Positions 16,932 through 25,838 of a stretch of DNA of 35,310 nucleotides are shown here, piece by piece. Each line of letters begins with the position of its first letter. Within the stretch, counting starts at the first letter, position 1. This stretch comes from JBGRQB01 sp041725875. Lineage in GTDB: Bacteria; Bacteroidota; Ignavibacteria; Ignavibacteriales; Melioribacteraceae. The position numbers and the translations under genes were made by a program. A model generated the notes under the pieces. That model saw nothing but the letters and a program-made list of their open reading frames with translations, was not told the DNA's origin and searched no databases. The DNA lies in contig JBGRQB010000023.1 of the NCBI GenBank assembly GCA_041725875.1, positions 1 to 35,310 on the forward strand, written 5' to 3'.

Positions 16932-18185
16932 TTACAGATCAGTTTTATTTGTTATCAATCTGATTCCATGTTTTACTGACAAATAATACCAGATCCATTC
17001 GACCATTACTTTATATTTATTTCTGAAACCTATCAGAAAAAGTATATGAACAAAACTCCAGGCAAGCCAGGCGATAAATCCGGAAAATCCGATTTTTCCT
17101 ACTTCCAGAATTGCTTTGTTTCTGCCAATTGTTGCCATATTTCCTTTATCAACATATACAAAAGGTTTTCTCTTTTCTTTTTTTATTGCTTTGGCAATTA
17201 TCTTTGCAACATATTTTCCTTGCTGAACCGCGGCCGGAGCGACAGCCGGAACAGGCGGTGTGTTTTCTCTGCTGAAATGTGCAGCATCACCAATTACAAA
17301 TACATTTTCGTCATTTTGTAAAGAACAATCATTTTCAACAATTACTCTGCCTGAATTGTCGAGCCCGGTATCCAGTTCTTTTAACAATCCGGATGCTTTG
17401 TTGCCTGCAGCCCAGATTATGTTCGGAGTTTCAATAAAATCTTCATCAATCTGAACGCCTTTATCAGTGATGTTTGTTACCCGCTTGCCGGTTAAAATTG
17501 TAACTCCCATTGATTCGAGCGATTGTTTTGCTTTTTCACTCAGTTCGGGAGAATAGGGAGTTAAAACTCTGTCAGCACCTTCCACAAGTAATATTTTTGT
17601 TTTTGCCGGATCGATTTTTCTGAAATCCGTCAACATTGTTTTTTTAGAGATTTCAGCAATTGCACCTGCCATTTCAACACCGGTCGGACCCGCACCAACA
17701 ACTACAAATGTAAGATATTTTTCAACAGGCTCGGTGTCATAATATCTTTCTGCGCGTTCAAACGAAAGTAAAATTCTTTCACGCAGGTTCAGAGCATCTG
17801 ATAATGTTTTTAAGCCGGGCGCGTAATTTTCCCATTCATCATTTCCAAAATATGAATGTCTTGCTCCCGTTGCAACAACAAGATAATCGTAACGGATTTC
17901 ATCATTATTTAGTTTAAGATTTATAGTTTTTTTATCGCGGTTAATCCGGGAAACTTCTCCCATAACCACCTCAACATTTGTCTGGTTACGAAGTATTCCT
18001 CTGATTGGAGCTGAAATATCTCCGGGCGATAATGCTGCCGTTGCAACCTGATATAAAAGAGGTTGAAAAAGATGATGGTTTGTCTTGTCGATTAATGTAA
18101 TATCAACATTTGCTTTTTTTAATGACTTGGCAGCGGTTAATCCGCCAAAGCCTCCGCCTATTATTACTACTTTCTTTCTTTTCAT
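16932..18185 (-). CDS. ndh: Type II NADH dehydrogenase (NDH-2)
   Basis: This 417-residue flavoprotein transfers electrons from NADH to quinone at the cytoplasmic membrane without pumping protons. The FAD-binding Rossmann motif is IIGGGFGGLTAAKSL near residues 7-21, followed by the NDH-2 hallmark NHHLFQPLLYQVATAALSPGDI. The NADH-binding motif is VVVGAGPTGVEMAGAIAE near 162-180, and a second FAD contact is VIGDAAHF near 296. The C-terminus has a hydrophobic stretch GFIAWLAWSFVHILFLIGF that fits membrane attachment. Length is typical. The gene heads a probable two-gene unit with the nitroreductase. An imperfect 23-bp palindrome 21 bases upstream of the start may be an operator. Confidence 0.95.
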   Translation of the reverse strand: MKRKKVVIIGGGFGGLTAAKSLKKANVDITLIDKTNHHLFQPLLYQVATAALSPGDISAPIRGILRNQTNVEVVMGEVSRINRDKKTINLKLNNDEIRYDYLVVATGARHSYFGNDEWENYAPGLKTLSDALNLRERILLSFERAERYYDTEPVEKYLTFVVVGAGPTGVEMAGAIAEISKKTMLTDFRKIDPAKTKILLVEGADRVLTPYSPELSEKAKQSLESMGVTILTGKRVTNITDKGVQIDEDFIETPNIIWAAGNKASGLLKELDTGLDNSGRVIVENDCSLQNDENVFVIGDAAHFSRENTPPVPAVAPAAVQQGKYVAKIIAKAIKKEKRKPFVYVDKGNMATIGRNKAILEVGKIGFSGFIAWLAWSFVHILFLIGFRNKYKVMVEWIWYYLSVKHGIRLITNKTDL

Positions 18186-18205
18186 TTCATTCCGGTGCTG
18201 ATTTA

Positions 18206-18228
18206 TAAAAAGACTTAATGTCTTATTA
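18206..18228. promoter_or_regulatory. Imperfect palindrome upstream of ndh
   Basis: TAAaAAGAC-TTAAT-GTCTTaTTA has eight of nine arm positions paired around a five-base centre, beginning 21 bases before the ndh start. Size and position suit a repressor site or a 5'-leader hairpin. It does not look like a Rex, Fnr or Crp consensus. Confidence 0.35.
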
Positions 18229-18362
18229 CAATAATAAAATAATTTCGGGATAAAGTCGAGAAAAAAATACTTAATATCTGAAAATAGATTGAAATTTCAG
18301 TTGATTTAAGTTTTTGAGTAAGATTAATAATGAAATATTTATTTACTTAGCGGGAAATAAAT

Positions 18363-18385
18363 TCCCTCCGGAATAACCGGAGGGA
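18363..18385 (-). terminator. Terminator after the tricorn-like protease gene
   Basis: TCCCTCCGG (18363-18371) pairs with CCGGAGGGA (18377-18385) around AATAA, nine GC-rich base pairs. Read on the minus strand it lies 10 bases after the stop and is followed by ATTTATTT, a modest U tract. Confidence 0.8.
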
Positions 18386-18394
18386 GATAAAATT

Positions 18395-21300
18395 CTATTT
18401 TTTCATAGCTCTGAACGGATATGATTTTGGACGAGGAATATCTTTTGGAGGATTTTCCTTTAATTGTTTTAAGATAACTTCAATTGCTTTTTCCAACTGA
18501 GGATCTTTTCCGTCCATAACTTCTTTAGGAAGTTGTTCAACTTCGATATGCGGAGGAACACCTTCATTTTCAACAACCCAGCCGTCTTTTGAGTAAATTG
18601 CAACGTTTGGAGCTGTGATAAATCCGCCATCCATAAGGACAGGGTAGCCTAAAATACCGACTAATCCGCCCCAGGTTCTTTTTCCGATAATTGTTCCTAA
18701 TTTTAACTGATCAAACATCCATGGGAACATATCACCGCCTGAACCAGCTGTTTCGTCAATCAATAATGCTTTAGGACCGGTAATAGCAGCGCTTGGGGTT
18801 TTTGTATCAATTCCGTGACGATAATTCCATTTACATAAAAATGGTCTTCTTAAAATATCAATATAGTAATCGGAAATTAAACCGCCGCCGTTAAATCTTT
18901 CATCAATAATAATTGCATCTTTATCAGCCTGAGGGAAGAAGTAACGTTTGAAGTATGTGTGTCCTGCACCAGCTGTGTTAGGAACGTAAACATAAGCTAC
19001 TCTGCCGTCAGTGGCTTCGTGAACTTTTTTAAGATTTCCTTCAACCCAGTTTCTGTTTCTCAATGAATATTCACTTCTAACAGGAACCACATTTATTGTT
19101 CTTTTATTCTTTCCATCAGGATCAGTACTTACTGTAATTTCAGTTATTTTTTCAGCAGTGTTTTCAAAGAATTTGAAAAGGTTTTCATTTGCTGTAACTT
19201 TTTCACCATTTACAGCAAGTAAATATTCACCTTTTTTTACATCAATGCCCGGCTCTTTAAGAGGAGATCTTAAACGAGGATTCCAGTTTAAGCCGCCGTA
19301 AACTTTTGCAAAACGGTAAAGACCATTTTCAATTTTATAATCGGCACCAAGCAAACCGCCCGGAACATAATTTGAACGCCAGGGAACATCGCCGCCTCTG
19401 TTTCTGTGGTGACCAACAGCAAGTTCACTGCATAACCATTGCATCAAATAGTTCAAGTCGCTTCTGCAAGTAAGGTACGGAAGAAATACACTATATTTTT
19501 TGTGCATTGCATCCCAGTCAGCACCGTGGAAATTTTCGGCATAAAAATAATCTCTCTGCATTCTCCAGGCTTCGTCAAAAATTTGTTTCCACTCTTTTGC
19601 TGGTTCAACTTTTACCTGAACAGATCTTACATTTAATCTGCCGCTGCCCGGTTTGGGTTTTGAAGCAGTTCCTACAATTCCCCAGTTACTGTTGGTGTAA
19701 TATAACAGTTTCTTTTTGTCAGCTGAGATTTCATAAAGTCTTATACCTGAAATGAAATTAGAAGCTTTACGTTTTTTAAGATTGAATTTTTTTAATACAG
19801 ATGTGTTGCTGTTTGGTCCGTAAGAAGTTGCAAAATAAAATAATTCACCTTCGTTTGCAGATTTAAGATATGAATAATTTCCGGGTCTGACAGGAAGTGC
19901 AACTATTCTGTATTCAATATCTTCAAAATCAATTTTTATTGATTTATCTTCTTTCTCTTTTTTCGATTTGTCCTTTTTCTTTTCAGACTTAATTTTCACT
20001 TCGTCACTCTCTTTGAAAAGAGGATTTTCAATATCTTTTCTTAAAGTAACAATGTAAATTGACTGGCTCGCTTCCATATCAGCTGTTGACTGGGCAAACC
20101 AGTTGTTAACCGGACCCGCATCAGTTGACGCGAAGAAATAGAGATACTTCCCGCTTTTATCAAAAACAGGACAAGTTGCATCACTTAAGCCATCAGAAAC
20201 AGGATAAGATTTATCTTCTTCAACTGAGTAGATATAAACTCTGTGGAAGAAAGCTTTATTATTTTTTGCATAAGTAATCCATTTTGAATCTGGTGACCAG
20301 TTGCCGCGAAGGTTTCCAAACGGTCCTGGGAAGTAAAGAGGTTCAGTTGTGATTTTTTTTATATCACCTGATTTAACATTCAGACAATAAAAACTTCTGC
20401 CGTTATCAATGTAAGTAATATATTTTCCATCAGGAGACCAGTTTGGATTATAATAAAATCCGCTTCCTTCAAGTTCGTAAGATTTTGTTTTACCTTTTCC
20501 ATTTTGCGGTGCAATGTTTAACTTATACTCACCTGATTCATCGGTGAAATAAGCAATACTTTTTCCATCGGGTGACCAGGATGGGGCTCTGTCGTGAGCG
20601 CCTGTAGATTTAGTAATATTTCTCGGATCACCTTTTTCTGCAGGAAGAGTTACAATTTCGCCTCTGTATTCAAATACTGCACGTTTTCCGGAAGGGGAAA
20701 TGCCCGCATTTCTGATAAAGTGATTTCCGGAAGCATATCTTGTTCTTACTTCTTCTAAATCGGTTTTTGCCTCAATTACAAGATCGGTAACTTTATTTGT
20801 TGAGATGTTGTAAATATGAAGTGTACCTTCTCTTTCAAAGATGATATTATCTTTGTAATTACCTGTGCTTAAAATTGGGAAATCTTTGAAAAAAGTTAAC
20901 TGTTTGATCTCTTTTGAATTCTGATTGTAAGAAAATAAGTTAAACTCACCATTTCTGTCTGATAAGAAATACATAATCTCATTTTTTACAATCGGATCGA
21001 TATCATTACATCTGCTTTCTGGCTGAGCTAAAATTTCTACTTCCTGATTGCTGAAGTTATAAATCCAAATTCTTGAAGCCGTACCGCCGCGATAATTTTT
21101 CCATTGTCTGAATGCATCGCCTAACGGATTATATGCAAGCTGTTTTCCGTTATCTGAGTATCTTGCTCTGAATGCATTTGGAATAGGAAGTTTTGTCGGG
21201 TATCCGCCCTCAAGAGGAATAGTGAATAACTGTCTGTATCTTCCTGAAAAAACTTCTCTTGAAGAAGTAAACAATATTGATTTACCATCTGGAGTAAAAT

Positions 21301-21643
21301 CTTGAACCTGATCGTAACCTGGGTGGTAAGTTAATCTTTGAGGAATTCCTCCTTCAATGGGAATAATATAAACATCGGAGTTTCCATCATATTGTGCTGT
21401 AAAAGCAATATATTTTCCATCAGGAGAAAATTTTGGAGATGATTCGTAACCTTCATCAGAAGTTAATCTTACCGGGTTACTTCCATCAAGATCTGCAATC
21501 CATAAATCATTGGAATAGATAAATGCGATATGATTTTGAGAAATTGCAGGAGTTCTCAAAAATTTTGCTTCTTTTGGTTTTTGGGAAAATAGTATAGAGG
21601 TCAGCGACAATAATAATATAACCCCTCTGGATATAAATTTCAT
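18395..21643 (-). CDS. Tricorn-like S41 protease, exported
   Basis: This 1082-residue protein begins with a Sec signal peptide (MKFISRGVILLLSLTSILFSQ), so it acts in the periplasm or beyond. The N-terminal two thirds hold many TolB/PD40 beta-propeller repeats (SPDGKYIAFT, SPDGKSIAYF, SPDSKWITYA), which in archaeal tricorn form two propellers that admit peptides and release products. A PDZ-like domain follows (about 764-838), then the S41 core with Ser968 in ETAGSGGD, a His near 745 in ELAVGHHRN, and a Glu in VENEGVPPH, agreeing with tricorn His746, Ser965 and Glu1023. A lysine-rich segment (about 548-575) separates propellers from the protease part. It should degrade oligopeptides. GGAGG precedes the ATG. 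A strong terminator follows, so it is monocistronic. Confidence 0.93.
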   Translation of the reverse strand: MKFISRGVILLLSLTSILFSQKPKEAKFLRTPAISQNHIAFIYSNDLWIADLDGSNPVRLTSDEGYESSPKFSPDGKYIAFTAQYDGNSDVYIIPIEGGIPQRLTYHPGYDQVQDFTPDGKSILFTSSREVFSGRYRQLFTIPLEGGYPTKLPIPNAFRARYSDNGKQLAYNPLGDAFRQWKNYRGGTASRIWIYNFSNQEVEILAQPESRCNDIDPIVKNEIMYFLSDRNGEFNLFSYNQNSKEIKQLTFFKDFPILSTGNYKDNIIFEREGTLHIYNISTNKVTDLVIEAKTDLEEVRTRYASGNHFIRNAGISPSGKRAVFEYRGEIVTLPAEKGDPRNITKSTGAHDRAPSWSPDGKSIAYFTDESGEYKLNIAPQNGKGKTKSYELEGSGFYYNPNWSPDGKYITYIDNGRSFYCLNVKSGDIKKITTEPLYFPGPFGNLRGNWSPDSKWITYAKNNKAFFHRVYIYSVEEDKSYPVSDGLSDATCPVFDKSGKYLYFFASTDAGPVNNWFAQSTADMEASQSIYIVTLRKDIENPLFKESDEVKIKSEKKKDKSKKEKEDKSIKIDFEDIEYRIVALPVRPGNYSYLKSANEGELFYFATSYGPNSNTSVLKKFNLKKRKASNFISGIRLYEISADKKKLLYYTNSNWGIVGTASKPKPGSGRLNVRSVQVKVEPAKEWKQIFDEAWRMQRDYFYAENFHGADWDAMHKKYSVFLPYLTCRSDLNYLMQWLCSELAVGHHRNRGGDVPWRSNYVPGGLLGADYKIENGLYRFAKVYGGLNWNPRLRSPLKEPGIDVKKGEYLLAVNGEKVTANENLFKFFENTAEKITEITVSTDPDGKNKRTINVVPVRSEYSLRNRNWVEGNLKKVHEATDGRVAYVYVPNTAGAGHTYFKRYFFPQADKDAIIIDERFNGGGLISDYYIDILRRPFLCKWNYRHGIDTKTPSAAITGPKALLIDETAGSGGDMFPWMFDQLKLGTIIGKRTWGGLVGILGYPVLMDGGFITAPNVAIYSKDGWVVENEGVPPHIEVEQLPKEVMDGKDPQLEKAIEVILKQLKENPPKDIPRPKSYPFRAMKK

Positions 21644-21931
21644 TTTGCCTCCGTAATTTTTAAGTGGGTATTAAACTAATAAGTCTTTATTAGAAATATT
21701 AAATGAGTTATCAGTATCCGATTTAGTAGACGTGTTTTTGTACAAATTTGTTACACACTTTATGGAAAAATTGAACCTGAGCCGTTAGCTTAGTAGCAGA
21801 TTTGAGTCTTTAAAACCTTTGTAATTAGGGTCTTAAAGAAGTAAATATTTCCCGATTTTACTTTTAAAAAAGAGGGAGTTTTACTATTATTGTGCGTTAA
21901 TTAGCTAATTTACTATAATATGGGGAAGTAC
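21644..21931. other. Divergent intergenic region between tricorn-like protease and M3 peptidase
   Basis: No gene is seen. A perfect hairpin CTAATAA-GTCT-TTATTAG lies at 21676-21693, 33 bases upstream of the protease start and probably in its leader. For the + strand, TATTATTG at 21885-21892 with TTTT 19 bases upstream (21862-21865) is a near match to the Bacteroidota promoter and would put the start about 33 bases before the peptidase ATG. Confidence 0.4.
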
Positions 21932-24061
21932 ATGAAAAAAACTATTTTTTCAATTTTAACTGCAGGAGTTTTACTAATGAGCTGTGCAGAAAAAAAATCT
22001 GAAAATCCGTTTTTTGAAGAATGGAACACACCAAACGGAACTGCTCCTTTCGACAAAATTAAAAACGAACATTATATGCCGGCTTTTGAAAGAGGTATAA
22101 AAAATCATCAGGCGGAAATTGATGCAATTGTAAACAACCAGGAAGAACCAACATTTGCTAACACTATTGAAGCAATGGATGCTGCAGGAAAAGATCTCAG
22201 CAAAGTAAGCAGTGTTTTTTACAACTTGAAAAGCGCCAACTCAAACAATGTAATTGATTCATTATCAAAAGTTCTATCTCCTTTGTTATCAGCGCATAAC
22301 GACGGAATTAATATGAACGAAAAACTTTTTACCAGAGTTAAAAAAATCTATGATAAAAGAATCAAAGATATTGATCAGAAAAATGATGAAATAAAATTAA
22401 CCGGCGAACAGAAAAAACTTCTTGAAGATTATTACATCGGTTTTGTAAGTGGCGGTGCCGAACTTAATGAAACTGATAAAACCAAGCTTAAAGGACTTAA
22501 TAAAGAATTAGGATTACTTGCTCTTCAATTTGGTGAAAATGTATTAAAAGATAATAACTCATTTGAACTGGTTCTTGAAGAAAAAGATCTTGCTGGTTTA
22601 CCTGAAGGTGTAAGAGCTGCTGCTTCTGATCTTGCAAAATCAAGAGGAAAAGAAGGAAAATTTGTTTTCACTTTAAATAAACCAAGTCTTCTTCCATTCC
22701 TTACTTATTCTAAAAACAGAGAATTAAGAGAAAAAATGTTTAAAGGTTACACTAACCGCGGCAACAACGGTGGTGAAACTGATAACAACAAAATTCTTGC
22801 TCAAATCGCTTCAATCAGAGTTAAAAAAGCCAACCTTCTTGGATACAAAACCTGGGCTGATTACAAATTAGCTAACAGAATGGCTAAAAAACCTGATAAC
22901 GTTTATGAATTATTATTAAAACTTTGGAAACCTGCAATTGCAAGAGCCAAAGCAGAAGTAAAAGATATGCAGAAAATCATCAGAAAAGAAGGCGGGAAAT
23001 TCAGACTTGAACCTTGGGACTGGTGGCATTATGCTGAAAAAGTGAAAAAAGAAAAATATGCTTTGGATGAAGAAATGATTCGTCCATACTTTGTAATTGA
23101 TAACGTAAGAGACGGCGCTTTCTGGCTTGCCGGACAGTTATACGGAATTAAATTCAAAGAAAGAAAAGATATTCAGGTTTACCACGAAGAAGTTAAAGCA
23201 TTTGAAGTAATGGAAAATAACGGTTCTCACATTGGTATCCTTTATGTTGATTATCATCCAAGACCGGTAAAACGTGGCGGCGCCTGGATGAACTCTTACA
23301 GAAAACAATATAAAGTTAATGGTAAAAATGTAACTCCTATCATTACTAATGTTTGTAACTTTTCCAGACCAGCAGGTGATAAACCAGCTCTTTTAAGTGC
23401 AGACGAAGTTGAAACATTATTCCACGAATTTGGTCACGCACTTCACGGATTATTATCAAACTGTACTTATATAACTTTATCAGGTACATCTGTTCCTCGT
23501 GATTTTGTTGAACTTCCTTCACAGGTTATGGAAAACTGGTGCTTTGAACCGGAAGTATTAAAGCAGTATGCAAAACATTACAAAACAGGCGAAATTATTC
23601 CTGAAGAATTAGTTAAAAAAATCAACAAAGCGGGTCACTTCAACCAGGGATTTGCAAACGTTGAATATTTAGCAGCATCATTATTAGATATGGATTATCA
23701 CACAATTACAGATGCAAAAGAAGTTAACGCAAAAGAATTTGAAGAAGCTTCAATGAAAAAATATGGCTTAATTAAAGAAATAGTACCTCGTTACAGAAGT
23801 ACATATTTCAACCATATCTTCTCAAGTTCAGATGGTTATTCATCAGGTTACTACAGCTATATCTGGGCTGCTGTTCTTGATGCTGATGCTTACCAGGCGT
23901 TTGTTGAATCAGGTAACTTGTTTGATAAAGAAACTGCTAAAAAATTCAGAGATTTTGTTATCTCAAGAGGCGGAACAGAAGATGCAATGGAAATGTATAA
24001 AAAATTCCGTGGCAAAAAACCTACTGTTGATGCATTATTGAAAAAACGTGGTTTGAACTAA
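21932..24061 (+). CDS. dcp: M3 family zinc metallopeptidase (peptidyl-dipeptidase Dcp-like), lipoprotein
   Basis: This 709-residue enzyme cleaves oligopeptides, typically removing C-terminal dipeptides. The zinc motif is HEFGH (residues 498-502) in ETLFHEFGHALHGLL, with the third ligand expected in DFVELPSQVMENW just downstream, both typical of M3A peptidases. I take ATG at 21932 because it gives a proper lipoprotein signal (MKKTIFSILTAGVLLMSC, cysteine 18) with GGGGAAG just upstream; an in-frame ATG at 21920 is possible. Most Dcp enzymes are cytoplasmic or periplasmic and soluble, so the lipid anchor places this one on an envelope membrane. It lies divergent from the tricorn-like protease, with which it could share peptide substrates. 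Confidence 0.92.
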   Translation: MKKTIFSILTAGVLLMSCAEKKSENPFFEEWNTPNGTAPFDKIKNEHYMPAFERGIKNHQAEIDAIVNNQEEPTFANTIEAMDAAGKDLSKVSSVFYNLKSANSNNVIDSLSKVLSPLLSAHNDGINMNEKLFTRVKKIYDKRIKDIDQKNDEIKLTGEQKKLLEDYYIGFVSGGAELNETDKTKLKGLNKELGLLALQFGENVLKDNNSFELVLEEKDLAGLPEGVRAAASDLAKSRGKEGKFVFTLNKPSLLPFLTYSKNRELREKMFKGYTNRGNNGGETDNNKILAQIASIRVKKANLLGYKTWADYKLANRMAKKPDNVYELLLKLWKPAIARAKAEVKDMQKIIRKEGGKFRLEPWDWWHYAEKVKKEKYALDEEMIRPYFVIDNVRDGAFWLAGQLYGIKFKERKDIQVYHEEVKAFEVMENNGSHIGILYVDYHPRPVKRGGAWMNSYRKQYKVNGKNVTPIITNVCNFSRPAGDKPALLSADEVETLFHEFGHALHGLLSNCTYITLSGTSVPRDFVELPSQVMENWCFEPEVLKQYAKHYKTGEIIPEELVKKINKAGHFNQGFANVEYLAASLLDMDYHTITDAKEVNAKEFEEASMKKYGLIKEIVPRYRSTYFNHIFSSSDGYSSGYYSYIWAAVLDADAYQAFVESGNLFDKETAKKFRDFVISRGGTEDAMEMYKKFRGKKPTVDALLKKRGLN

Positions 24062-24078
24062 TAAATTAATTTTTGTGT

Positions 24079-24098
24079 AGATATCCGAAAGGATATCT
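24079..24098 (+). terminator. Hairpin after the M3 peptidase gene
   Basis: AGATATCC and GGATATCT pair perfectly around a GAAA tetraloop 17 bases after the stop; the tail GTTTTG is only weakly U-rich, so it may be a partial terminator or an mRNA-end stabiliser. Confidence 0.5.
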
Positions 24099-24139
24099 GT
24101 TTTGAAATGATGGTGATATTTTTAATTAGATTTAAAATA

Positions 24140-24169
24140 AAACAGCTCCTTCTGGGAAAGGAGCTGTTT
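24140..24169 (-). terminator. Terminator for the leftward glutathione peroxidase transcript
   Basis: A 12-bp perfect stem (AAACAGCTCCTT with AAGGAGCTGTTT, loop CTGGGA) is followed on the minus strand by TATTTTAAA. On the plus strand the tail is poor, so the direction is leftward. Confidence 0.7.
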
Positions 24170-24271
24170 GTAACGTGAAGAGTCAATTCAGTTACATTCT
24201 AGGCCATAAATAAGCTTCATAAGAGAGCTTCATCTAATTTCAAAAATATCACTTGATTTTCACTTTGTCTA

Positions 24272-24297
24272 TAACCCTTTTGGGTTAATTTTTTTAT
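24272..24297 (+). terminator. Rightward terminator before the convergent peroxidase gene
   Basis: TAACCC and GGGTTA pair around TTTT and are followed by ATTTTTTT. It would stop read-through from the M3 peptidase gene just before the convergent gene. Confidence 0.7.
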
Positions 24298-24330
24298 AAA
24301 CAGAGTATTTAATCTTCAAAAACTCACAAA

Positions 24331-24939
24331 TTAAAGTAATTTCTCAATATCTGATGTTATTTCTTCCGGTTTTACCGTTGGTTCATATCTTTTAAGAACG
24401 TTTCCATTTTTATCTACAAGAAACTTTGTGAAGTTCCATTTAATTCCTTTACCTTTTAATATCTCAGGAAATTTTTTAGAAAGAAATCCCTGAAATCTTT
24501 TTCCCATATCAGTGTTTAAGTCAAAACCTTTATATTCAGTATTGTTCACAAGATACTTAAATATCGGGTGAGCATTTTTATCTCTTACATCAACTTTGTC
24601 AAACATCTGAAAAGTTACACCATATTCACCTGTGCAAAATTTGATAATTTCTTCAGATGTTCCCGGCTCCTGACCTGCAAACTGATTGCAAGGGAAACCA
24701 AGTATTTCAAAGTTTTTATCTTTAAATTTTTTGTAAAGTGTTTCCAATCCTTCATATTGCGGAGTTAAACCACATTTACTGGCAGTATTCACGACAAGAA
24801 CAACATTTCCTTTATACTTTGATAAAGATACATCTTCACCTGATATTGACTTTGCAGAAAAATCGTGCAGGTTTTTGCCTGACTGTGCAAACAGGATTGA
24901 CATAATAAAAATTGCTAGAACTGATAAATTTCGTGTCAT
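24331..24939 (-). CDS. Glutathione peroxidase-like thiol peroxidase, exported
   Basis: This 202-residue protein has the thioredoxin-like fold of glutathione peroxidases, which reduce hydrogen peroxide and organic hydroperoxides. The peroxidatic residue is Cys56 in NTASKCGLTPQY, a cysteine rather than selenocysteine; Gln90 in FAGQEPG and Trp in IKWNFTKFLVD complete the catalytic set, and Cys84 is in GFPCNQF. Bacterial members usually take electrons from thioredoxin. ATG at 24939 is chosen because GGAG lies 6 bases upstream and it begins a signal peptide (MTRNLSVLAIFIMSILFAQS); an in-frame start at 25005 would add 22 residues. The signal suggests periplasmic action. It lies after the terminator of the ABC unit, so it is probably transcribed separately. 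Confidence 0.92.
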   Translation of the reverse strand: MTRNLSVLAIFIMSILFAQSGKNLHDFSAKSISGEDVSLSKYKGNVVLVVNTASKCGLTPQYEGLETLYKKFKDKNFEILGFPCNQFAGQEPGTSEEIIKFCTGEYGVTFQMFDKVDVRDKNAHPIFKYLVNNTEYKGFDLNTDMGKRFQGFLSKKFPEILKGKGIKWNFTKFLVDKNGNVLKRYEPTVKPEEITSDIEKLL

Positions 24940-25061
24940 AATAACTCCAGTTAGAAAAATCAGATAAAATGTCTGAATAAAACGTACGCTTTTTTCGAAA
25001 AACATGCAAGTTATTTAAACATTAATCTGAAACAGGATTTCAGGAAACCGGTTTTAAGTGG

Positions 25062-25086
25062 AAAAAGGGGCAAAATTTACCCCTTT
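25062..25086 (-). terminator. Terminator at the end of the TetR/OMP/ABC/LolA-like unit
   Basis: On the minus strand AAAGGGG pairs with CCCCTTT around a nine-base loop and is followed by TTC, extending the U run to five, immediately after the LolA-like stop codon. It marks the end of the six-gene unit. Confidence 0.75.
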
Positions 25087-25091
25087 AAAAT

Positions 25092-25838
25092 TTATCTGCG
25101 GAGAGCTGCTTTTGTAAATTTGTATTTCGGTATGCTGACATCAAACTTTATTTCATCAATTATATACTCGGTTCCTTTGCCTCTGGAAAGTACATCCTTG
25201 AAAATAATTTTTTTCGGATACCATCTGTTTCCGATTTTCATTGACTCAATTATTTCAGTCCGTTTAAGAAGTTTACCACTTTTAGCAAAACGTTCCTCGC
25301 GAACAGGAAGCCATTTTTTTATATCGACCCAAATTTTTCTTTTATGATACGTCACATTTTTCTCTTTGGCACTGAGCAGAACAACATAACATAAATTTGT
25401 TTTTATTGTGTCAGTGGAAATAATTTCGGCATTATACATTTCCAGCATACTTCTGTTTTCGGTAATGTCTTCGTAAGAAAGATCAGAACCCATTACCGAT
25501 TGTTTTAAGAGGTGTCCGCTTATTGTTATAATTCGATCACTTGGTTCAGGAATGTACGTCCACAATTTATCTCCCAGTCGTAACATTTTTTTCCCTTTTT
25601 CTCTGGCTGGTTTTATATATTCCACCAGTGATTTTTTCTTTCCGTTTATCCACGATTTTGAACTGATGCTTCTTGAACCTGAACGAGTGTGAATTATCAT
25701 AGTTGTTTTGGTAATTGCTTTTTGGATAAACATATTGTCATCAATATTTTTCAAAACAATTTCGGGTGAAATGTTTTGTGAATAAACCACTCCGAAAAAC
25801 ACTATTGCTGAAAAATATTTTATCACGGTTTTTATCAT
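25092..25838 (-). CDS. LolA-like outer-membrane lipoprotein-sorting family protein
   Basis: This 248-residue protein has a signal peptide (MIKTVIKYFSAIVFFGVVYSQ) and a mature part with the pattern of the LolA_like group (PF17131 type by my reading): SWINGKKKSLVEYIKPAREKGKKMLRLGDKLWTYIP, then LLKQSVMGSDLSYEDI and a final half barrel. Such proteins are periplasmic and have an open beta-barrel with a hydrophobic groove; the classical LolA carries lipoproteins between membranes, but this subgroup is found with export pumps and its cargo is not established. The ATG overlaps the upstream permease stop as ATGA, so it is translationally coupled to the ABC transporter. It is the last gene of the unit. 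Confidence 0.88.
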   Translation of the reverse strand: MIKTVIKYFSAIVFFGVVYSQNISPEIVLKNIDDNMFIQKAITKTTMIIHTRSGSRSISSKSWINGKKKSLVEYIKPAREKGKKMLRLGDKLWTYIPEPSDRIITISGHLLKQSVMGSDLSYEDITENRSMLEMYNAEIISTDTIKTNLCYVVLLSAKEKNVTYHKRKIWVDIKKWLPVREERFAKSGKLLKRTEIIESMKIGNRWYPKKIIFKDVLSRGKGTEYIIDEIKFDVSIPKYKFTKAALRR

